A stretch of DNA of 14,582 nucleotides from Phocaeicola plebeius (GTDB taxonomy: Bacteria > Bacteroidota > Bacteroidia > Bacteroidales > Bacteroidaceae). Numbering within the stretch: the stretch's first letter is position 1; each line of letters opens with the position of its first letter. Made by a program: the position numbers and the translations under genes. Below are positions 1 to 7,087 of this stretch, one piece after another. The notes beneath the pieces were generated by a model. That model saw only the letters and a program-made list of their open reading frames with translations, had not been told where the DNA came from and searched no databases. The DNA lies in contig NZ_QSQT01000032.1 of assembly GCF_003437535.1 (NCBI RefSeq), forward strand, positions 20,489 to 35,070, written 5' to 3'.

Positions 1-37
1 AACTTTTTTTAGAATCAGATTAAGATCTTTCTTCTTG

Positions 38-111
38 AGCCTCTTGTCGGATTCGAACCAACGACCCCGAGATTACAAATCACGTGCTCTGGCCAACTGA
101 GCTAAAGAGGC
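38..111 (-). tRNA. tRNA-Thr, anticodon UGU
   Basis: Read on the minus strand this folds into a complete cloverleaf. It has a 7-bp acceptor stem (GCCTCTT/AAGAGGC), D arm GCTC/GAGC, anticodon stem CGTGA/TCTCG (one G-T-type or mismatched pair) with loop TTTGTAA, and T arm GTTGG/CCGAC with loop TTCGAAT. The anticodon TGT (plus-strand 75-77) decodes ACA and other ACN threonine codons. The discriminator base is T at 38 and the CCA end is not encoded. It lies downstream of hpf but has its own promoter at 158-187. In related genomes further tRNAs and an EF-Tu gene often follow in this direction; that would be outside the window. Confidence 0.96.
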
Positions 112-118
112 AAAATCA

Positions 119-164
119 AACTTTGCAGCCTCGTCATTTTCCATAACTTAGCGGCTGCAAAGTT
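119..164. repeat. Perfect 12-bp inverted repeat between promoter and tRNA-Thr
   Basis: AACTTTGCAGCC at 119-130 is exactly complementary to GGCTGCAAAGTT at 153-164, with a 22-base spacer. The distal arm contains the -7 box of the tRNA-Thr promoter, and the proximal arm lies in the transcribed leader. Most of the promoter arm is not transcribed, so a full RNA hairpin is unlikely from this promoter. The repeat would act at DNA level or in read-through RNA from hpf. Function unknown. Confidence 0.6.
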
Positions 165-187
165 AGATATTATTTTTTAATCACAAA
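158..187 (-). promoter_or_regulatory. Bacteroidota-type promoter for tRNA-Thr
   Basis: On the minus strand TTTG (187-184) is followed after 18 bases by TAACTTTG (165-158), matching the Bacteroidota consensus of a -33 TTTG and a -7 TAnnTTTG. The predicted start, near 150-153, is about 40 bases before the mature tRNA. The -33 element begins only 17 bases after the hpf stop codon and no terminator is visible between them, so read-through from the rpsU operon is also possible. Confidence 0.75.
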
Positions 188-204
188 ACTTTTACGCAAC
201 TTTT

Positions 205-504
205 TTATTTACCTTGAAGTTTTTCTTTTGCCTTCAACAGTTGCTTAGACAGTGCCTCCATGCACACATCTATCGATTCTTCGAATGTATCACTTATTTT
301 TTCCGCATAAAACTCTGAATTCAGCGCCAGCACGCGCACCCCTGCTTCTTTATTCATTGCAGTTTCAGGTTTTACAACTTTCAAAGACACCTCTACTTTC
401 ATTATATTATCGCAAAACTTCTCGAGCTTCTCAGCTTTTTTCTGGATAAAAGCTTCCAGTTTGTCAGATGCATCGAAATGAATGGATTGAATTCTTACTT
501 CCAT
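205..504 (-). CDS. hpf: Ribosome hibernation-promoting factor, short form (HPF/RaiA family)
   Basis: A 99-residue protein starting MEVRIQSIHFDASDK, typical of the S30AE/HPF fold (one beta-alpha-beta-beta-beta-alpha domain). These proteins bind the 30S decoding centre in starved or stationary cells and stop translation. At about 100 residues it has only this domain and lacks the C-terminal dimerisation domain of long HPF. The frame stays open upstream to an ATG at 546, but that would add 14 residues and overlap the 3' end of xerC. The start at 504 is chosen because a textbook Shine-Dalgarno AAGGAGG lies 5 bases before it and the family starts here. It is the last gene of rpsU-xerC-hpf, 16 bases after xerC. 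That strong Shine-Dalgarno is unusual in this window and may be a control point. The family is clear; the exact hibernation mode is not known. Confidence 0.93.
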   Translation of the reverse strand: MEVRIQSIHFDASDKLEAFIQKKAEKLEKFCDNIMKVEVSLKVVKPETAMNKEAGVRVLALNSEFYAEKISDTFEESIDVCMEALSKQLLKAKEKLQGK

Positions 505-509
505 AAATA

Positions 510-516
510 CCTCCTT
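510..516 (-). promoter_or_regulatory. Canonical Shine-Dalgarno of hpf (AAGGAGG)
   Basis: AAGGAGG on the minus strand lies five bases before the ATG at 504-502, in the 16-base gap after the xerC stop codon. It decides the hpf start. No other protein gene in the window has such a site: the starts of rpsU, xerC, pepP, sufS, sufC, sufB, cvpA, infB, nusA and rimP are preceded by AT-rich sequence without one. A GGGAG near sufD lies inside the sufC stop region. Confidence 0.9.
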
Positions 517-520
517 TTCT

Positions 521-1402
521 TTACGCTCTAGGATGAGCTTGTTCATAAACTTGTTTTAACTCCTCAAAAGTTGTATGAGTATAGACTTCTGTCGTCGTCA
601 AGCTTTCATGCCCCAGCAATTCTTTTACCGCCTCCAGCTCTGCCTGATGGTTTAACATAGATGTAGCAAAAGTATGCCGCAACACATGAGGGCTTTTCTT
701 CTTCAGCGTCACAACCTTTGAAAGGTATCGCTTCACAATATAGTTCACAGATGAAGGAGAAAGCCTTACCCCACCCTTTCGAATAAAGAAAGCTTCACAT
801 TCACCCGAATAAAAACGAGTTCTTTCCTGTAGATACACACTCAAAGCCTCTTGCAGTCTATCTCCAAAAGGAATTAAGCGCTGTTTATTTCTCTTTCCCG
901 TTACTTTTATCACCAATGCCGAAAAATCAACATCTCCATCCCTCAAAGCAATCAATTCAGCACGCCGCATGCCCGTAGAATAAAACACCTCAAGCATAGT
1001 CTTATCACGCACCCCCTCAAAAGTTTGCGGAAATTCGAAACCATCAAGAAGTTGACTCATTGCCTCATCTCTTACAAAAACCGGCAAAGGCTTCTTTTTT
1101 TTCGGACCGACAACTTTTGCCACCGGATCCACCGCCACCAACTTCTGACGTAGCAAATAATGATAAAAAGAGCGAAGCGAACTAAGCTTCCTATTTACCG
1201 TTGTTTCAGCGCGACCTTCATCCATTAATGAGAGTACCCATCCACGAACCACATCCGCATCCACGCTGGTAAACTCAAGTTCTACATCCACACCCTTAAA
1301 GTATGCTTCAAACTCATCCAGATCTATCCCGTAACTAAGAATTGTCTTTTCGGAATAATTCCGTTCAAGAAGCAAATACTTCAGAAAAGAATCTTTCAAC
1401 AT
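521..1402 (-). CDS. xerC: Tyrosine recombinase, XerC/XerD type
   Basis: A 293-residue site-specific recombinase of normal Xer length. The N-terminal SAM-like DNA-binding domain (about 1-90) is followed by the catalytic domain (about 105-290). All expected catalytic residues are visible: R146 in GMRRAEL, K170 in VTGK, H239 and R242 in PHVLRH, H265 in LLGHESL and the nucleophile Y274 in TEVYTH. Xer proteins resolve chromosome dimers at dif near division. Whether this copy works as XerC, XerD or alone cannot be decided from the window, and no dif-like site was recognised. It sits between rpsU and hpf in one operon, 73 bases after rpsU, with no integrase-style neighbours or attachment site, which supports a housekeeping role rather than a mobile element. 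No Shine-Dalgarno precedes its ATG. Confidence 0.9.
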   Translation of the reverse strand: MLKDSFLKYLLLERNYSEKTILSYGIDLDEFEAYFKGVDVELEFTSVDADVVRGWVLSLMDEGRAETTVNRKLSSLRSFYHYLLRQKLVAVDPVAKVVGPKKKKPLPVFVRDEAMSQLLDGFEFPQTFEGVRDKTMLEVFYSTGMRRAELIALRDGDVDFSALVIKVTGKRNKQRLIPFGDRLQEALSVYLQERTRFYSGECEAFFIRKGGVRLSPSSVNYIVKRYLSKVVTLKKKSPHVLRHTFATSMLNHQAELEAVKELLGHESLTTTEVYTHTTFEELKQVYEQAHPRA

Positions 1403-1449
1403 AGAAACATCGCTTTTATTCTCAGCAACGAATTTATGAAAAAGAATTC

Positions 1450-1477
1450 AATAATTCAAGAGTTTTGCAGAATTATT
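1450..1477 (-). other. AT-rich hairpin at the rpsU stop codon
   Basis: AATAATTC and GAATTATT form a perfect 8-bp inverted repeat (1450-1457 and 1470-1477) with a 12-base loop, overlapping the rpsU stop codon. On the minus strand it is followed by a short T-rich run (TTCTTTTTC). Only one G-C pair is present, so it is weak as a terminator. It could give partial termination or a 3' end for rpsU mRNA, allowing more S21 than recombinase. Confidence 0.3.
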
Positions 1478-1667
1478 AATCTTCGTTCTGCTGCATTTTC
1501 TGAACGTAAATAGCACGTTCCATTTTAAGTCTCTTCAAAACAGACGGTTTGTCATACTGCTGTCTGCTTCTCAGTTCTTTTACAACACCTGTTTTTTCAA
1601 ATTTTCTTTTGAATTTCTTCAGCGCTTTTTCAATGTTTTCGCCTTCTTTTACTGGTACTACAATCAT
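1476..1667 (-). CDS. rpsU: 30S ribosomal protein bS21
   Basis: A 63-residue, very basic protein starting MIVVPVKEGENIEKALKKFKRK, with the usual S21 pattern of two helices rich in Lys/Arg (KRKFEKTGVVKELRSR, then KPSVLKRLKMERA). S21 binds the 30S platform near the 3' end of 16S rRNA. In Bacteroidota, S21 together with S18 and S6 is reported to sequester the anti-Shine-Dalgarno of 16S rRNA, which fits the near absence of Shine-Dalgarno sites in this window. It is the first gene of the operon, directly behind a strong promoter (1722-1752). The sequence before its ATG is AT-only with no Shine-Dalgarno, unlike the strong site reported for rpsU in some Flavobacteriia. The call is secure from length and sequence. 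Confidence 0.97.
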   Translation of the reverse strand: MIVVPVKEGENIEKALKKFKRKFEKTGVVKELRSRQQYDKPSVLKRLKMERAIYVQKMQQNED

Positions 1668-1721
1668 GTTTTTAAAATTAAGTATGTTGTTATTAAATTA
1701 TTTCGCAGTCAATTTGCGGCG

Positions 1722-1752
1722 CAAAATTACACATACTTTCTTTATTTACAAA
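1722..1752 (-). promoter_or_regulatory. Bacteroidota-type promoter of rpsU-xerC-hpf
   Basis: TTTG at 1752-1749, then exactly 19 bases, then TAATTTTG at 1729-1722 on the minus strand. The first transcribed bases continue TTTGC-GCC-GCAAA (1725-1713), a short inverted repeat across the -7 box and probable start site. The 5' leader to rpsU would be about 50 bases and AT-rich. Confidence 0.82.
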
Positions 1753-1753
1753 A

Positions 1754-1869
1754 CTTTCCGAAAGATTTTATTCAAAAAATCAACTTCAGACAAAATCAAG
1801 CCTCCCCTTTCTATACCATTTATTATTTTTGTCATGTTAGTTTAGAATCTTCTTAAATTCATTTACATC
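1754..1869. other. Intergenic region between divergent rpsU and the aminopeptidase gene
   Basis: About 115 AT-rich bases. The rpsU promoter lies at its left edge. No full TTTG/TAnnTTTG pair was found pointing toward the aminopeptidase; TAGTTTAG near 1838-1845 resembles a -7 box but has no -33 partner. The promoter of the plus-strand gene is therefore not identified. Confidence 0.4.
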
Positions 1870-3648
1870 ATGAACCGTATATCTGATAGAATTGAAGCCT
1901 TACGCAGATTTATGCAGACCAAAGGCATATCTGCATTTATCGTACCCAGTACCGACCCTCATTCTGGAGAATATGTACCTGCTCATTGGGAGTCTCGGAA
2001 ATGGATTTCCGGATTCACCGGTTCGGCCGGTACAGCTGTAATCACCATGTCACAAGGAGGATTATGGACCGACTCCCGTTATTTTTTACAAGCAGAAGAA
2101 CAACTTCAAGGAAGCGGACTAATTTTATTCAAAGACCGGCTTCCGGAAACTCCTTCCATTGCCGACTGGTTAGGGAGCATATTGAAACCTGGAGAAAAAG
2201 TCGGTATTGACGGGTGGGTAAACAGCACATCCGAAGCCCTACAATTACAAAAAGCACTTGAAAAATACCATTTAGAGCTGGTTAATGTAGAAGACCCATT
2301 CCATTTATTATGGAGAGACCGCCCCTCACTGCCTCTGAACCCTCCATTCATTTTGCCATTGGAATACAGCGGAGAGGCATGTAATCAAAAAATCAGTCGG
2401 ATACAAGCTATTCTTAAAGAAAATCAAGTCAATGGCATCTTAATTTCCGCCTTGGATGAAATAGCCTGGACTTTAAACTTAAGAGGCACTGACGTACATT
2501 GCAATCCGGTATTCGTTTCCTATCTTTTCATCACCTCTACTTCAAGTACATTGTACATCCAGCCGGATAAACTAACAGATGAGGTACGTCGCTATTTAGA
2601 AACAAACCACGTTTCTATTAAAGACTATACACAAATAGCCCAAGAACTGGAGGAACATAAAGAAGGCTGCTTACAGCTACCCAGTTCAACCAATTATACC
2701 CTTTATCAGGCTGCCAGCAAAAGCAGTCAGGTAAAGTTACTCGAATCTCCGGTATTATATTTGAAATCTATCAAAAACGCTACAGAAATAGCCGGATTCA
2801 AACAAGCCATGACACGCGATGGAGTGGCTATGGTTCGTTTCCTTTACTGGTTAGAAAACGCTGTAAAAAGCGGGACAGAAACAGAATTATCCATTGACCA
2901 GAAGCTATACGAATTCCGCTCTGCACAAGAAAACTTCCAAGGTATCAGCTTTGATACCATAGCCGGTTACCAGGAACATGGCGCAATTGTACATTACGAA
3001 GCAACTGAAGAAACTGCAGCAACCCTGAAACCAGAAGGCTTTCTCCTTCTTGACAGTGGAGGACAATATCTCGATGGAACAACCGACATCACTCGTACCA
3101 TCGCATTAGGGCACGTCACAGAAGAGCAGAAGAAAGATTATACCCTTATCTTAAAAGGGTTTATACAGCTCTCCATGGCTCACTTCCCGTATGGCACCTG
3201 TGGCACTCAGCTCGACGTATTGGCACGACAGTTTATATGGAAAGAAGGTATGAACTACGGACATGGTACAGGACATGGCGTCGGACATTTTCTGAATGTG
3301 CACGAAGGACCTCATCAGTTCCGCATGAACCACATGCCTGCTCTTCTCCTTCCTGGCATGACGGTCACCAATGAGCCAGGAGTATACAAAGCCGGGGAAT
3401 ATGGTGTACGCACAGAAAACACCATGCTGATTGTAGACGACCAGACGACTGACTTTGGCGAATTCTATAAATTTGAAGCATTGACTCTATGCCCTATCGA
3501 TCTCAAACCAATTCTACCTGATTTACTCAGTCCGGAAGAAAAGGCATGGTTAAACGATTATCACCAGAAAGTGTATACCACACTTAACCCATACCTCAGC
3601 GAGGAAGAAAAGAACTGGTTGAAAGAAGCGACAAAGGCCATCCACTAA
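1870..3648 (+). CDS. Xaa-Pro aminopeptidase, M24B family (aminopeptidase P1 type)
   Basis: A 592-residue cytosolic metallopeptidase that removes an N-terminal residue preceding proline. It has the three-part layout of eukaryotic-type APP1: two creatinase-like N-terminal domains (about 1-145 and 160-300), the pita-bread catalytic domain (about 305-525) and a short C-terminal M24 extension (about 530-592). All five dinuclear metal ligands are visible with the spacing of the family: D395 and D406 (LLLDSGGQYLDGTTDITRT), H469 (HGTGHGVG), E502 (TNEPGVY) and E516 (VRTENT). H376 and H478 fit the other conserved active-site histidines. No signal peptide or membrane segment is seen. It stands alone on the plus strand, divergent from rpsU and convergent with sufS, and no clear promoter was found. 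The start is taken at MNRISDRIEALRRFM, as in the family. Bacterial short PepP is about 440 residues, so this is the longer class. Confidence 0.94.
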   Translation: MNRISDRIEALRRFMQTKGISAFIVPSTDPHSGEYVPAHWESRKWISGFTGSAGTAVITMSQGGLWTDSRYFLQAEEQLQGSGLILFKDRLPETPSIADWLGSILKPGEKVGIDGWVNSTSEALQLQKALEKYHLELVNVEDPFHLLWRDRPSLPLNPPFILPLEYSGEACNQKISRIQAILKENQVNGILISALDEIAWTLNLRGTDVHCNPVFVSYLFITSTSSTLYIQPDKLTDEVRRYLETNHVSIKDYTQIAQELEEHKEGCLQLPSSTNYTLYQAASKSSQVKLLESPVLYLKSIKNATEIAGFKQAMTRDGVAMVRFLYWLENAVKSGTETELSIDQKLYEFRSAQENFQGISFDTIAGYQEHGAIVHYEATEETAATLKPEGFLLLDSGGQYLDGTTDITRTIALGHVTEEQKKDYTLILKGFIQLSMAHFPYGTCGTQLDVLARQFIWKEGMNYGHGTGHGVGHFLNVHEGPHQFRMNHMPALLLPGMTVTNEPGVYKAGEYGVRTENTMLIVDDQTTDFGEFYKFEALTLCPIDLKPILPDLLSPEEKAWLNDYHQKVYTTLNPYLSEEEKNWLKEATKAIH

Positions 3649-3661
3649 CCAGTCTATAAAC

Positions 3662-3715
3662 AAAAATCTCCCGGTCAGTATTCTCTGTATGAAAATCCTG
3701 ACCGGGAATTTTTTT
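3662..3715. terminator. Bidirectional terminator between the aminopeptidase gene and sufS
   Basis: A perfect 10-bp stem, TCCCGGTCAG (3669-3678) with CTGACCGGGA (3698-3707), and a 19-base loop. On the plus strand it is followed by seven Ts (3709-3715); on the minus strand by GATTTTTG (3668-3661). It fits shared termination of two convergent transcripts, ending the aminopeptidase gene and the long suf-containing operon. Confidence 0.9.
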
Positions 3716-3727
3716 AATCACTTTTAT

Positions 3728-4948
3728 TTAAGCAAACATTCTACTTACTCGAAGCACGCCTTCCACCAGCGCATCTATTTCTTCTTTCGTATTATACAAT
3801 CCCAAAGAAGCACGTACTGTACCCTCAATGCCCAAACGGTGCATCAAAGGTTCCGCACAATGATGTCCGGTACGAACAGCTATACCTAAGCGGTCAAGCA
3901 AGGTCCCCATATCAAAATGGTGTATATCCCCTACCAAGAAAGAAATGACTCCTCCTTTCTGCTCCGCTTCACCCAAAATCCTCATTCCCGGGATTTCTTT
4001 TAAACGGTTCATGGCATACTGAGTCAGGTCATGTTCGTAGGCAAAAATGTTATCCATTCCTATTGCTGAAACATAATCTAACGCTTTTGCCAATGCTGTA
4101 GATCCGATGTAATCGGGAGTGCCGGCCTCAAACTTAAAAGGAAGTTCATTAAATGTCGTCTTTTCAAAAGAGACATTCTTGATCATCTCCCCTCCTCCCT
4201 GATAAGGGGGCAGTTTTTCCAGCCAAGCTTCCTTTCCATACAATACACCGATACCCGTAGGGCCGTACACTTTGTGACCACTGAACACATAAAAGTCAGC
4301 ATCCAAATCATGTACATCCACCTTCATGTGTGGAATGCTCTGCGCCCCATCTACCAGTACCGGAACACCTTGCGAATGTGCAAAAGCAATCATATCCTTT
4401 ACCGGATTGATTGTTCCCAACACATTGGATACATGAGCCACAGAAACAAGCTTCGTCTTTTCCGAAAAAAGCTTTTTGTATTCATCCAACAAAAGCTCCC
4501 CCCGGTCGTTCATCGGAATTACTTTCAGCACGATTCCTTTCCGTGCTGCCTGAAGCTGCCAAGAAACAATATTACTGTGGTGCTCCATCACAGAAACAAT
4601 AACCTCATCCCCTTCCTTCATCTGACTATCGGCAAATGAAGAAGCAACTAAGTTAATGCTCTCGGTCGTTCCACGAGTAAAAACGATTTCCGAAATACTG
4701 CGTGCATTAATAAACCGACGTACCGTCTCACGTGAAGCCTCATGCAAATTCGTTGCCTGCTGCGACAAGAAATGCACTCCACGGTGTACATTCGCATTGA
4801 CCGAATAATACTCGTCTGTAATAGATTCCACCACGCAACGAGGCTTCTGAGTCGTAGCCCCGTTATCTAAATAAACCAGCGGTTTTCCATACACCGACCG
4901 CGCAAGAATCGGGAAGTCTTCTCTTATCTTATTGACATCGTATTGCAT
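3728..4948 (-). CDS. sufS: Cysteine desulfurase SufS
   Basis: A 406-residue PLP enzyme (fold type I, class V aminotransferase family) that converts L-cysteine to alanine and passes the sulfur as a persulfide for Fe-S cluster assembly. The PLP lysine is K226 in FSGHKVYGPTG, the catalytic cysteine is C364 in RTGHHCAEPL, and H123 in MEHHSN stacks on the cofactor. These numbers agree with those known for E. coli SufS, and the RxGHHCA loop marks the SufS (group II) class rather than IscS/NifS. It is the last gene of the suf cluster, 21 bases after sufD, and ends at the terminator shared with the convergent peptidase gene. Its usual sulfur-accepting partner, SufE or SufU, is not encoded in the window and may be elsewhere. 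Confidence 0.97.
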   Translation of the reverse strand: MQYDVNKIREDFPILARSVYGKPLVYLDNGATTQKPRCVVESITDEYYSVNANVHRGVHFLSQQATNLHEASRETVRRFINARSISEIVFTRGTTESINLVASSFADSQMKEGDEVIVSVMEHHSNIVSWQLQAARKGIVLKVIPMNDRGELLLDEYKKLFSEKTKLVSVAHVSNVLGTINPVKDMIAFAHSQGVPVLVDGAQSIPHMKVDVHDLDADFYVFSGHKVYGPTGIGVLYGKEAWLEKLPPYQGGGEMIKNVSFEKTTFNELPFKFEAGTPDYIGSTALAKALDYVSAIGMDNIFAYEHDLTQYAMNRLKEIPGMRILGEAEQKGGVISFLVGDIHHFDMGTLLDRLGIAVRTGHHCAEPLMHRLGIEGTVRASLGLYNTKEEIDALVEGVLRVSRMFA

Positions 4949-4969
4949 AAATTCTCTGTTAAAATATGA

Positions 4970-6319
4970 CTATTTACAAATCGCACAGCCCTGGCATTTA
5001 TTCAGTTCTCCACGGAAGCGTTTTTCTACCAGCAGATGCAAGCGATCTTTCAAGGCATCCATCCGGATATGGTCAATCACTTCGTTGACAAAAGCAAACA
5101 TCAACAGCAAACGTGCTTCCTTCAGACTGATACCACGCTGCTGCATATAGAACAATGCATTTTCGTCCAACTGCCCTACTGTAGCTCCATGAGAACACTT
5201 CACATCATCTGCATAGATTTCCAGCTGTGGCTGAGTGTACATATGTGCTTCACGGGTCGCACACAGATTCCGGTTTGTCTGCTGAGAAGAGGTATGCTGT
5301 GCTCCTTCTCTCACAAGTACCTTTCCGGCAAAAGCTCCCACAGCCTGGTCGTCAAGCACATACTTAAACAATTCATTACTTGTGCAATCGGGTACTTTAT
5401 GATCAATAAAAGTATGGTTATCCACCTGCTCATTCTGATCGGCAATGGCCATTCCGCACAAACTGATTTCTGCCCCCCGACCAGCCAATGTCACTTCTGT
5501 GGTATTACGAGTCGTTCCATTGTGCAGTGTCATCCCGTTCAACAACACATTACTGCCAGCCTCCTGATTCACATATAAGTTATTGAAACGTACCGTACTG
5601 TTATGAGTCTCTTCCAGTTCATACAAGTCGAATACAGCATTTTCTCCTGCAAAGACTTCCACCACCTGAGTAGAAAGGAAATTCACGTCGTCCATCGCAT
5701 GGTCGCATACCAGCAACTTGGCCTGTGCACCATCCTCCAATATAATCAGGACACGACGGTTTACCATGAAATCCACATCCGCACGCAAGATATTCACCAA
5801 CTGGATTGGACGTTCCAACACCACATTCTTCGGTACATACATGCACACACCGTCCTGTGCAAACATCGTATTAAATGCCGCCAGAGCATCCTTCGACGTA
5901 TCAGCCAGCTTTCCGTAATATTTTCTGACCAAATCAGGGCGCTGTTCAGCCATATCCTTCAAGCTACCGAAGTAAACTCCCTCCGGCAACTGAGCAGAAG
6001 GATGCACATGCTTGTCAAACGTATCATTTACCACAAAATAAAGTGAGGTACTCATATTGGGCACATCACACTTGAACACTTCATACGGATTAACCGGAAA
6101 TTCCAGGCGATTCAAGTTCAACCCATAATCCGGAGCAAAATACTTGCTCACCTCCGTATATTTATATTTTTCCTGCTTGCGAGTCGGGAAGCTCAGCTTC
6201 TCAAAATCAGCAAATGCCTTCGCACGGGGCGCATTCAGCACATCCGCACTTTGCCGACAAATAATAGCCTCGCACTGCGTGAAAAGATCAATATATTGCT
6301 GTTCTGCTTTCATGCTCAT
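4970..6319 (-). CDS. sufD: SufD, Fe-S cluster assembly scaffold subunit
   Basis: A 449-residue member of the SufB/SufD family, related to SufB in the beta-helix core (about 150-380) and C-terminal helices. The conserved KCSHGATVGQLDENALFYMQQRGIS block is at 374-398; its H377 probably corresponds to the functional H360 of E. coli SufD. SufD joins SufB and two SufC in the scaffold complex and is linked to iron acquisition. Unusually, the protein ends KCQGCAICK, a CxxCxxC motif (C442, C445, C448). The ATG overlaps the sufC stop by four bases (ATGA), suggesting coupled translation. A second in-frame ATG at 6313 (MKAEQQYID) is an alternative start, with GGAG seven bases upstream, but the difference is only two residues. 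Confidence 0.95.
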   Translation of the reverse strand: MSMKAEQQYIDLFTQCEAIICRQSADVLNAPRAKAFADFEKLSFPTRKQEKYKYTEVSKYFAPDYGLNLNRLEFPVNPYEVFKCDVPNMSTSLYFVVNDTFDKHVHPSAQLPEGVYFGSLKDMAEQRPDLVRKYYGKLADTSKDALAAFNTMFAQDGVCMYVPKNVVLERPIQLVNILRADVDFMVNRRVLIILEDGAQAKLLVCDHAMDDVNFLSTQVVEVFAGENAVFDLYELEETHNSTVRFNNLYVNQEAGSNVLLNGMTLHNGTTRNTTEVTLAGRGAEISLCGMAIADQNEQVDNHTFIDHKVPDCTSNELFKYVLDDQAVGAFAGKVLVREGAQHTSSQQTNRNLCATREAHMYTQPQLEIYADDVKCSHGATVGQLDENALFYMQQRGISLKEARLLLMFAFVNEVIDHIRMDALKDRLHLLVEKRFRGELNKCQGCAICK

Positions 6320-7068
6320 TCTCCCAGTTCTTTCTTAATCCAATCGTATCCTTTTTCTTCCAGTTCCAATGCCAGTTCCGGACCTGCAGTTTTCACGATA
6401 CGGCCTTTATAAAGTACATGTACAATATCCGGTTTAATGTAATCCAGCAAACGCTGATAGTGCGTAATCACAATACAGCTCGTTTCCGGAGTTTTCAGTT
6501 TATTCACTCCTTCAGCCACAATACGCAACGCATCAATATCCAGTCCGGAGTCAGTTTCGTCCAAGATGCTCAGCTTCGGTTCCAGCATAGCCATCTGGAA
6601 TATTTCATTACGCTTCTTCTCACCTCCAGAGAATCCCTCATTTACCGAACGGTTAGCCAACTTGCTGTCCAGCTCCACAATCTCTCTCTTTTGGCGCATC
6701 AGTTTCAAGAACTCACTGGCCGTCAAAGCTGGAAGTCCTTTGTACTTACGCTGTTCATTCACGGCCGCACGCATGAAGTTCACCATGCTCACTCCCGGAA
6801 TTTCTACCGGATACTGGAATGACAGGAACAATCCTTCATGACTACGGTCTGCCGGACTCAAAGCCAATAAATCCTTTCCATCAAACGTTACGGTTCCTTT
6901 CGTCACCTCATAAGCTGGATGACCGACCAATACATTACTCAATGTACTCTTTCCCGAACCGTTAGGCCCCATAATCGCATGAACTTCTCCTGCCTTTACA
7001 GTCAGGTTAATACCTTTCAATATCTCTTTGCCATTAATGTTGGCATGTAAATTCTTTATCTCTAGCAT
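6316..7068 (-). CDS. sufC: SufC, Fe-S assembly ATPase
   Basis: A 250-residue cytosolic ABC-type ATPase, normal length for SufC. Visible motifs: Walker A GPNGSGKST (34-42), Q-loop Q85 (LSFQYP), ABC signature GFSGGEKKR (145-153), Walker B LSILDE with catalytic E171, D-loop SGLD, and H-loop H203 (VITHYQ). The ETDSGLD sequence after Walker B and the FSGGEKKRNEI signature are typical of SufC rather than transporter ATPases, and there is no membrane partner. SufC drives conformational change of the SufBC2D scaffold during cluster building. It lies 19 bases after sufB and overlaps sufD by four bases. Confidence 0.98.
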   Translation of the reverse strand: MLEIKNLHANINGKEILKGINLTVKAGEVHAIMGPNGSGKSTLSNVLVGHPAYEVTKGTVTFDGKDLLALSPADRSHEGLFLSFQYPVEIPGVSMVNFMRAAVNEQRKYKGLPALTASEFLKLMRQKREIVELDSKLANRSVNEGFSGGEKKRNEIFQMAMLEPKLSILDETDSGLDIDALRIVAEGVNKLKTPETSCIVITHYQRLLDYIKPDIVHVLYKGRIVKTAGPELALELEEKGYDWIKKELGE

Positions 7069-7087
7069 AACAATCTATTTTTATCGT

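Noticed and set aside
505..546. Longer hpf start at 546, adding 14 residues
   Set aside because: It overlaps the 3' end of xerC, the added residues do not look like the family, and the strong Shine-Dalgarno points to the ATG at 504.
521..1402. Tyrosine recombinase as the sign of a mobile element
   Set aside because: Its size, full Xer motifs and position between rpsU and hpf indicate a housekeeping Xer; no attachment site or cargo genes are seen.
1549..1845. Plus-strand open frame of 98 codons across rpsU and the intergenic region
   Set aside because: It is antisense to rpsU and its promoter, with composition set by AT-rich DNA.
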